Shown here piece after piece: positions 5,512 to 7,124 of a stretch of 7,124 nucleotides of DNA (positions within the stretch are counted from its first letter, which is position 1; the number at the start of each line of letters is the position of its first letter). The notes under the pieces are model-generated. The model had not been told where the DNA came from, ran no database searches, and saw only the letters and a program-made list of their open reading frames with translations. A program made the translations under genes and the position numbers. Source of the stretch: an uncultured bacterium (GTDB taxonomy: Bacteria > Bacillota > Clostridia > Lachnospirales > Lachnospiraceae); the NCBI GenBank assembly GCA_905214875.1, contig CAJMNR010000077.1:1-7124 (forward strand), read 5' to 3'.

Positions 5512-7020
5512 ATGGATGTAATAGAGCAAAAAGCATTTATGCCGGAAGGTATTGATATTAGTGAAAAGCTTTCTGGTTTTCATAAGAATTTTACAAGTAC
5601 TGTATCACCAGAAAATGGAAGTTATGGTATCACAAGAATTGATAAAGGTAATGGCTTAGAAGCACTTAGAGGAAAGACGGATACAGGGCATCCTTTCATA
5701 GAGTATTACCAAGATGGAAAAATTACTATGAGAAGAGAAAATCTTGGAAATCATCAGTTGTTAAAGACAAGTTATGATGATGCTGGTAATCCTTATCTTA
5801 GAACTTTTACAGAAGCAGGAAAGAATACAAATTATGAATTAGCTGCAAATGCAAATATCACTAAGGGAAATTTCAGTGCAATAACGGATGCATATGGAAG
5901 AACAATATCAACAAAGGTAACGGACATCACACTAAAAGATGGTGGCTATCATCCAGTATCAAAGTTACGAGATAGATTCTATTTGGCTGGAGACGAAGTC
6001 GGACATGGAGTGCCAGATCAGTTTGGTGGTCCGGCAAGTAAAGAAAATACATTTGCTCAGGCAATGGAAGTAAACCGAGGAACTGGTAGCAAGGTTCGTC
6101 AAGTAGAAAATCTTGCAGCTCGGTTAAAGCAAGAGGGACACACTGTTGATTATGAGATGCGGGCTAATTATAGCGGAACTAAAAATGCAAGACCGACATC
6201 TTTTGAACCGCACATAACAGTGGATGGAAAAGAATATGAGTTACCAGAAGAATTAAAGAAAATTTATAATACTTCAAAAGAAACAACGGTTCAGAAGGTT
6301 ATAATAAATACGAAAGAACAATTTGGTATTGCCAATGAAGTTGGATTGAAATCTGGTGTTGTTGCAGCCGGTCTTACTTGTGCAATGTCAAGTGTAGATA
6401 ATATTTCTGCGTGTGTAAATGGAGAAATATCTGGTGAAGAAGCTGCAATAGAGATTGTAAAAGATACAGTAGTTGCGGGTGGGGCTGCTTATGGAACTGC
6501 CTTTGTAAGTACGGCAGTATCAGAATCAATGAAGGGTTCTTCTAAAGTATTACTCCAACGAGTAGGTAATAGTTGTTTGCCAGCTGCTGCAGCAACTTTT
6601 GCAGTTGATTCTGCAGATGCAATTATTGATTATGCGAAAGGTGAAATTGATGGAGGAGAGCTGTCGTATGAGTTGGGGGATAGTGCATCTTCAGTTGCAG
6701 GAGGATTTGCAGGTGGTTCTGTAGGTGCTAAAGTTGGAGCAACTTTGGGAACTGCAATTGTTCCAGGTGTAGGTACTGTAGCAGGTGCAGTTGTTGGAGG
6801 TGTTGTCGGAGGAGTGGTTGGAACTGTTGTTGCGTCAGAAGCTTATACTACTGCGGTTGAAGCAGGTACTGAAGGAGCAAAATTCTTGGCAGAAAAGGCG
6901 GAAACATTGGCAAAAGACACAGTTGAATTTATAAAAGAGAATGTGCCAGAAAAAATAGATGAAGTAAAGTCAGCGTTTAATGATTTTGCAAAGAGTTGTA
7001 ACGTACCTTTTACTGTTTAA
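5512..7020 (+). CDS. Endonuclease-like protein with Gly-zipper C-terminus
   Basis: A 502-residue three-part protein. Residues 28-145 are beta-rich with repeat-like turns (YDDAGNPY 88-95, TDAYGRTIS 125-133) as in toxin scaffolds. Residues 150-255 match the DNA/RNA non-specific endonuclease pattern (Endonuclea_NS_2 type): DEVGH (161-165) followed by QFGGP (170-174), with H165 the candidate catalytic histidine, then EVNRGTGSKVRQVEN (186-200) with N188 and E199 in the metal-binding positions, and YSGTKNARPTSF (220-231) before the strand VDGKEYEL. Residues 278-442 are Ala/Gly-rich helices, ending in a glycine zipper (GAVVGGVVGGVVG, 425-437), likely membrane-associated or oligomeric; an amphipathic tail follows. 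There is no signal peptide and no immunity gene downstream. It is the last gene of the operon, two bases after the ATPase gene, suggesting that the ATPase controls or delivers it. The nuclease call is by motif only. Confidence 0.8.
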   Translation: MDVIEQKAFMPEGIDISEKLSGFHKNFTSTVSPENGSYGITRIDKGNGLEALRGKTDTGHPFIEYYQDGKITMRRENLGNHQLLKTSYDDAGNPYLRTFTEAGKNTNYELAANANITKGNFSAITDAYGRTISTKVTDITLKDGGYHPVSKLRDRFYLAGDEVGHGVPDQFGGPASKENTFAQAMEVNRGTGSKVRQVENLAARLKQEGHTVDYEMRANYSGTKNARPTSFEPHITVDGKEYELPEELKKIYNTSKETTVQKVIINTKEQFGIANEVGLKSGVVAAGLTCAMSSVDNISACVNGEISGEEAAIEIVKDTVVAGGAAYGTAFVSTAVSESMKGSSKVLLQRVGNSCLPAAAATFAVDSADAIIDYAKGEIDGGELSYELGDSASSVAGGFAGGSVGAKVGATLGTAIVPGVGTVAGAVVGGVVGGVVGTVVASEAYTTAVEAGTEGAKFLAEKAETLAKDTVEFIKENVPEKIDEVKSAFNDFAKSCNVPFTV

Positions 7021-7029
7021 GAAAATGAT

Positions 7030-7079
7030 AAATACAGCTATATGATTTCAAGGGTGAAGTCATATAGCTGTATTTTTTT
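7030..7079 (+). terminator. Strong intrinsic terminator ending the operon
   Basis: AAATACAGCTATATGA (7030-7045) is perfectly complementary to TCATATAGCTGTATTT (7060-7075). The stem can extend by four more pairs (one T-G) to a six-base loop, AAGGGT, and it is followed by a run of seven Ts (7073-7079). It sits ten bases after the nuclease stop, marking the 3' end of the transcript. An A/T-rich left flank may let it work for a convergent gene as well. The remaining bases to 7124 hold nothing I can support. Confidence 0.92.
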
Positions 7080-7124
7080 GTGCAGAAAAATAAAAAATTT
7101 CCTTTTCCACCCTGTATTTTCCCC

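Noticed and set aside
5512..7020. Secreted polymorphic (contact-dependent) toxin
   Set aside because: There is no signal peptide, LXG/WXG or other export domain, the nuclease domain is not C-terminal, and no immunity gene follows before the terminator.

Overview
The window is AT-rich, with purine-rich AGGAG-type ribosome binding sites, frequent AGA/ATA codons and tightly packed co-directional genes. This fits a low-GC Firmicute, most likely a gut clostridium of the Lachnospiraceae type. That placement is inferred from base composition and gene families, not proven. All genes are on the + strand and look like accessory, defence-type DNA rather than core metabolism.

Left part (1-876): after about 125 bases without a gene, a near-consensus sigma-70 promoter (TTGATA, 17 nt, TATACT) drives a short RNA. 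The RNA has a 5' hairpin and two tandem 39-nt repeats and ends in an intrinsic terminator. Just downstream, with its own strong ribosome binding site, is a ToxN/AbiQ-family endoribonuclease. Promoter, repeat RNA, terminator and toxin in this order are the hallmark of a type III (RNA-protein) toxin-antitoxin locus. The count of about two repeats points to the CptIN-like branch.

Middle and right part (873-7020): the toxin stop codon overlaps the next start by ATGA, and no convincing further promoter was seen, so the rest appears to be one operon. It holds: (a) an unrecognised coiled-coil protein whose 538-codon frame is broken by a single in-frame TAA at 1479-1481, giving a 202-residue N-terminal part and a C-terminal part whose first ATG is at 1596; (b) a 1005-residue HerA/FtsK-like (DUF87-type) ATPase with intact Walker A and B motifs, a large unassigned N-terminal region and a central glycine-zipper segment; (c) a 502-residue protein with a beta-rich N-terminal half, a central DNA/RNA non-specific endonuclease-like domain and an Ala/Gly-rich, duplicated, probably membrane-active C-terminal half. 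A strong hairpin terminator closes the operon at 7030-7079.

Working model (inference): a type III toxin-antitoxin pair is fused, transcriptionally and translationally, to a HerA ATPase-nuclease module. The HerA protein would be a ring-shaped DNA or protein pump, the endonuclease-like protein its effector, and the coiled-coil protein an adaptor or sensor. No immunity gene or secretion signal accompanies the nuclease, which favours a caged intracellular effector over a secreted antibacterial toxin. I do not recognise this gene combination as a named defence system.
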